Assembly (NCBI GenBank): GCA_964536805.1
Contig: CAZHYQ010000008.1
Span: forward strand, 62,001-126,000
Direction: 5' to 3'
Origin: Longilinea sp964536805
GTDB taxonomy: Bacteria; Chloroflexota; Anaerolineae; Anaerolineales; Anaerolineaceae
Length of the DNA stretch: 64,000 bases
The notes beneath the pieces are model-generated. The model saw only the letters and a program-made list of their open reading frames with translations. It had not been told where the DNA came from and searched no databases. Both the position numbers and the translations under genes were made by a program. Shown piece after piece: positions 60,893 to 64,000 of the stretch. Each line of letters opens with the position of its first letter. Within the stretch, counting starts at the first letter, position 1.

Positions 60893-61887
60893 GGGTCTGG
60901 ATCGATGCTTCTGGGCACGCGGTGAATGGATTGTTTGAGATTATCACGTACAGCCGCATCGATCGCAACGCCGCCGGCCTGCATGCCCAGCAATACCGCC
61001 CCCATCACAGGCGGTTCGTGCGCGCGGATGAACTTTGCGCCGGGAGCAAGGGCATGGACCTTCTTCTTCATTTCTTCGGTCAGCAGCGGGCTGCCGTCGA
61101 AGGTGCTGCCGATCTGAACAAGGTCAAAATCCAACTCCTCAAAGTTCAACTGCCGGATCACGGTAGTTGCCAGTTCGCCCAGCTCCCTGCCGGCCCAACG
61201 CACCAAATCCAGCGCCACGGCATCGCCTTCGGCGGCAACCTGAAAAACCAATGGCGCGTCAGCGGCTCCAATTTCGATCCGCTGGCAGATGACATCCTGC
61301 AGCAGTTCCGCCAGATCCTTCACACCGGTTTTCTTAATGAAAGCAGTTGAAATGGCCGTGGCAGGTCCGCGTCCGGTCCACTCATATGCCATGGCGCGCA
61401 TGGCCATGAACATCAATTCGCTTGCCCCGGCAAATTCGCCGCAGTCCAGCCCGCCGCCGGTGATGCGCCCGAAATGCGTGCGCGTGGCATCCCAGCCGCG
61501 GCAATTGCAGCCCGTGCCGGAAACAACCGCCACGCCCCAGCCGCGCGGCGAGCCCGCCAGCAGCCCCAGTTCGGTATCATTCACCAGGTCGATGGCACCG
61601 CGCAAGTTGAGCGATCGGAGCACTTCCAGCATCGGTTCATATTCGACCGGCCAATCATATCCGGCGATGCCAAAGCCGGCGCCGCCAATCTGCGCCGGAG
61701 TAATAGCGGCAGCCGCCAGCGCCTGGTTGACCGCCTGATGCAGGTTCGATTTGAACCCGTCATAACCGACCGTCTCGTGGTTGCCCGGACCGCTCTCGCC
61801 GAAGCCGAGCGCCTGCCCCTGCCGGTCAGCGACAATCACGCGGGTCTTCGTGCCTCCAAGATCAGCACCCAGGTAATAATCAGACAT
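60889..61887 (-). CDS. BadF/BadG-type sugar kinase, probable N-acetylglucosamine kinase
   Basis: A 332-residue ASKHA kinase: GADLGGTKTRVIVADRQG (phosphate 1), VVSGTGCNCRGWD (phosphate 2), GGGLDCGEFAGASELMF and a C-terminal GSPLLTEEMKKKVHALAP. It is a paralogue of the kinase at 35979-36917, with the same layout. It lies between GH4 and ChbG, so it probably phosphorylates an amino sugar (GlcNAc or a disaccharide) so that GH4 can cleave it. It follows the GH4 gene by 18 bp and overlaps chbG by 4 bp. Confidence 0.85.
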   Translation of the reverse strand: MSDYYLGADLGGTKTRVIVADRQGQALGFGESGPGNHETVGYDGFKSNLHQAVNQALAAAAITPAQIGGAGFGIAGYDWPVEYEPMLEVLRSLNLRGAIDLVNDTELGLLAGSPRGWGVAVVSGTGCNCRGWDATRTHFGRITGGGLDCGEFAGASELMFMAMRAMAYEWTGRGPATAISTAFIKKTGVKDLAELLQDVICQRIEIGAADAPLVFQVAAEGDAVALDLVRWAGRELGELATTVIRQLNFEELDFDLVQIGSTFDGSPLLTEEMKKKVHALAPGAKFIRAHEPPVMGAVLLGMQAGGVAIDAAVRDNLKQSIHRVPRSIDPDP

Positions 61888-61905
61888 TGCGCCTCATCTC
61901 AAGCA

Positions 61906-63201
61906 TCAATCCTTCCAAAATTGGGGCAAATACGGCCGGTTTGTCATCAGCAGATCATCGATCAACTTATCAATTTGATCTGCGTCCGGACCAAGCGGGT
62001 GCGACAAAATCGCCTGATATAAAAGATCGCGATCCCCGCTGACCGCCGCCTGGGCTGTCAGGATCTCATACGATTTTACCTGCGCGATCAGGCCAAAACA
62101 GGTCTCCGGCAGTGGCTCAGCCGGGATAGGGTGGGCACCTTTGCGATCCACCCGGCAGGGCAACTCAAGCACCCAATCTTCTGGCCAACCTTTGACCGCA
62201 CCGTCATGGCGCGCATTGACCACATGCGTTTCACCCAGGTCATTATAGTGGGCATTGAGCAGTTGGGTGGCCACGGTCGAGTAGTAGGCGCCGCCGCGTT
62301 TCATCAGGTCGGCCGGGGGTTCAGCCAGGGCCGGATCGGCATATTCGCGCAGCAAATCCCGCTCCACTTCCATCACCACCTCGGCGCGCGACGGCGGCCA
62401 TTTCTTTTGTTCATCCAGTTTATGCCGGGTGCCGTAGAAATATTGCAGGTAATAATTGGGAATCATTCGCAGAGTTTCAATTAATTTTACAGGGTATTCC
62501 GGCTCTGGCGACTCGCGCAGTTCAGCCAGATAGGTCCGCATTACTTCATCCCACATTTCCTCGCCATCCACTTTGAATCCGCGGTGCCAGGACAAATGGT
62601 TTAATCCGAGTGTATTCAATTCGCACCGGTCAGGGTCAATTTTTATTCCCAGGCTCTTTTCCAGGCCTTCCACCAGCGACATCTTGGTGGTGATGGCCAC
62701 GTTGCACACCCCCACGGCAGGCACTTCCGGCGCGTACATGCTGAGTGCCTGCGTCACCAGGCCGGAAGGGTTGGTAAAGTTCGCCAGCATCGCCCCTGGC
62801 GCCACCTCGCGCATATCCTGCGCCAGCTTGAGCATGACGGGAATCGTCCGCAGTGCTTTTGCCATCCCGCCCATACCCGTCGTTTCCTGGCCGACCAGAC
62901 CGTGACGCTGGCCCAGGTATTCATCCTCTCGCCGGGCGGGCATTTGACCAACGCGCAACTGGGTGGTGACATAAGATGCCCCGGCGACCGCCTCGCGCTG
63001 GTCGGTGCTCAACACGATCCGGAATGGTGCCTGATGCGTGGCTGCGATCCGCTGCGTAAATTCGCCCACTACTTTCAGCCGGGCTGCGTCGATATCCATT
63101 AACCACAATTCGGTCAGCGGAAAGGTCTTTGCCCGCGCGAGGAATCCCATGATCAACTCTGGGGTATAGGTTGATCCGCCGCCAATGACAGTAACTTTCA
63201 T
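61906..63201 (-). CDS. GH4-family 6-phospho-beta-glucosidase
   Basis: A 431-residue NAD- and metal-dependent GH4 glycosidase: MKVTVIGGGSTYTPELIMGF (NAD loop), VCNVAITTKMSLVEG with the Cys of the metal site, LNTLGLNHLSWHRG with the His of the metal site, and VVNARHDGAVKGWPEDWVLE in the substrate region. GH4 enzymes of this type cleave a phosphorylated disaccharide, here probably chitobiose-like or cellobiose-like. The ATG at 63201 has GGAGG five bases upstream. It is followed 18 bp later by the kinase gene, so phosphorylation may precede or replace a PTS. Confidence 0.92.
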   Translation of the reverse strand: MKVTVIGGGSTYTPELIMGFLARAKTFPLTELWLMDIDAARLKVVGEFTQRIAATHQAPFRIVLSTDQREAVAGASYVTTQLRVGQMPARREDEYLGQRHGLVGQETTGMGGMAKALRTIPVMLKLAQDMREVAPGAMLANFTNPSGLVTQALSMYAPEVPAVGVCNVAITTKMSLVEGLEKSLGIKIDPDRCELNTLGLNHLSWHRGFKVDGEEMWDEVMRTYLAELRESPEPEYPVKLIETLRMIPNYYLQYFYGTRHKLDEQKKWPPSRAEVVMEVERDLLREYADPALAEPPADLMKRGGAYYSTVATQLLNAHYNDLGETHVVNARHDGAVKGWPEDWVLELPCRVDRKGAHPIPAEPLPETCFGLIAQVKSYEILTAQAAVSGDRDLLYQAILSHPLGPDADQIDKLIDDLLMTNRPYLPQFWKD

Positions 63202-63217
63202 TGCATCCTCCCAAAAA

Positions 63218-64000
63218 TTACTTTTCCACACCAGTAATCACAATTCCCTGCATAAAGAAACGCTGTGCCGCCAGGAAGATATTCAACGGCACGATCAAAG
63301 CCATCAAAGCGGTTGCCAGGATGAGATGCGGGTTGGTCGCATGGATGCCGTTGAACCGCACCATGACACCTGCGATCGGTTGGAGTTCAGGTTTTGTCGA
63401 TAGATTGATCAAAGAACCCTCATAATTATTCCACGAAATCACGATGTCGAACACGCTGACCGCCACCAAAACTGGAGACGATTGCGACAAAATGATTGAC
63501 CAAAAATGTGGAACGAACTGGCACCATCCATCATGGCAGCTTCGTCCATCTCGCGCGGAATGGTCATAAAGAACTGGCGCAGCAGGAATACATCATAGGC
63601 ATTGGCAAAAAAGGCGGGAATGATCAACGACAAATAGGTACCCACCCAGACCACTTTCAGGAAGAAGGTGTTGGGTGGAATGGTGGTGACTGCTGAGGGT
63701 AAAAATACTGCGGCAATCATCAGTGTAAAGAGCAGATTTCGATTGGGGGAACGAAAACGCGCAAAGCCGTAAGCAACGATGGTACACGATACCAACATCC
63801 AAATTTTAGTGGTAATGACCAATAAGAGCGTGTTGCCAAACAGGCGTGGGAAATCACTCGGCTTGCGGCCACTGGATCTTGAGGTATTTGGTGTAGCCGT
63901 GCTTTTCCACGCCGTAAACCCGGCCAAATGACGGCTGATCGCAGCCAGGTTCATCCACGACCGTTGTGGTGGTCTGATACACCCCGATTGGCAAAAAGGT
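63218..64000 (-). pseudogene. MalG-family sugar ABC permease, frameshifted and truncated by window edge
   Basis: Three reading frames together describe one carbohydrate permease. The C-terminal part (63218-63490) has SPVLVAVSVFDIVISWNN and AAQRFFMQGIV. The middle (to about 63860) has helices IWMLVSCTIVAYGFARF and TYLSLIIPAFFANAY and ends with the EAA-loop start EMDEAAMMDGASSFHIF. A one-base loss in AAAAA (63502-63506) disrupts the frame exactly there. A second shift near 63860-63875 separates a further N-terminal part, FLPIGVYQTTTTVVDE, that runs to the edge. The permease heads the same operon as GH4 and kinase. Confidence 0.7.

Overview
The window is a gene-dense bacterial chromosome segment of moderately high GC. 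Nearly all genes lie on the minus strand in long runs joined by 4-8 bp overlaps. Lipoproteins with T/P-rich linkers, a CHAT protease, PadR and BadF-type families, amino-sugar ABC transport and absence of LPS or outer-membrane genes suggest a filamentous Chloroflexota (Anaerolineae-like) bacterium. This assignment is an inference from gene content; there is no rRNA or other marker in the window. I saw no tRNA, rRNA, CRISPR array or transposase.

Layout by region. (1) 1-14363: a surface-polysaccharide operon read leftwards from a near-consensus promoter at 14335-14363. Its first gene is an EPS-type winged-helix regulator, followed by a GDP-fucose-synthase-like SDR, a Wzm/Wzt ABC exporter, a KpsC-like transferase, PseB, an RmlD-like SDR, NeuB/SpsE, SpsF, methyltransferases and glycosyltransferases. 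The last gene runs off the left edge. (2) 14398-17219: a lipoprotein, a four-repeat secreted surface protein with its own promoter, strong ribosome site and terminator, and a divergent small lipoprotein. (3) 17209-24960: a second polysaccharide operon with three GT4 enzymes, a pyruvyl transferase, a Wzx-type flippase, a methyltransferase and a DPM-like GT2. (4) 25110-29727: a beta-propeller lipoprotein, a CPBP protease, two GNAT acetyltransferases and a GT87-like membrane protein. (5) 29724-33728: signalling genes, namely a 7TM-PAS-GGDEF cyclase, a NarL-type regulator and a REC-PP2C phosphatase.

(6) 33777-36917: amino-sugar catabolism (GlcNAc kinase, NagA, SIS-type deaminase). (7) 37234-44658: a lone SDR, then a BMP/nucleoside-type ABC importer operon ending in an ADP-ribosylglycohydrolase. 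(8) 44677-54225: the most striking part, a six-gene operon encoding a PGAP1/LCAT-like hydrolase, a small two-helix membrane protein, a 1205-residue CHAT-STAND membrane protein, two paralogous lipoproteins that join a FecR-like region to the C-terminal part of an oligopeptide-binding-protein fold, and a gingipain (C25)-like cysteine peptidase. (9) 54395-57606: a PadR regulator with a perfect palindromic operator overlapping its own -10 box, driving two tandem paralogous membrane proteins. (10) 57631-59724: a papain-like + M23 peptidase + four SH3b protein without a visible signal peptide. (11) 60006-64000: a chitobiose-like operon (ABC permease, GH4 glycosidase, BadF-type kinase, ChbG deacetylase) in which both the permease and ChbG frames are broken.

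The genes together describe a cell with a heavily decorated surface that scavenges amino sugars and nucleosides. It also carries a protease-rich, membrane-anchored operon (region 8) that resembles predicted caspase/CHAT conflict or cell-death systems, but in a combination I do not recognise as described.
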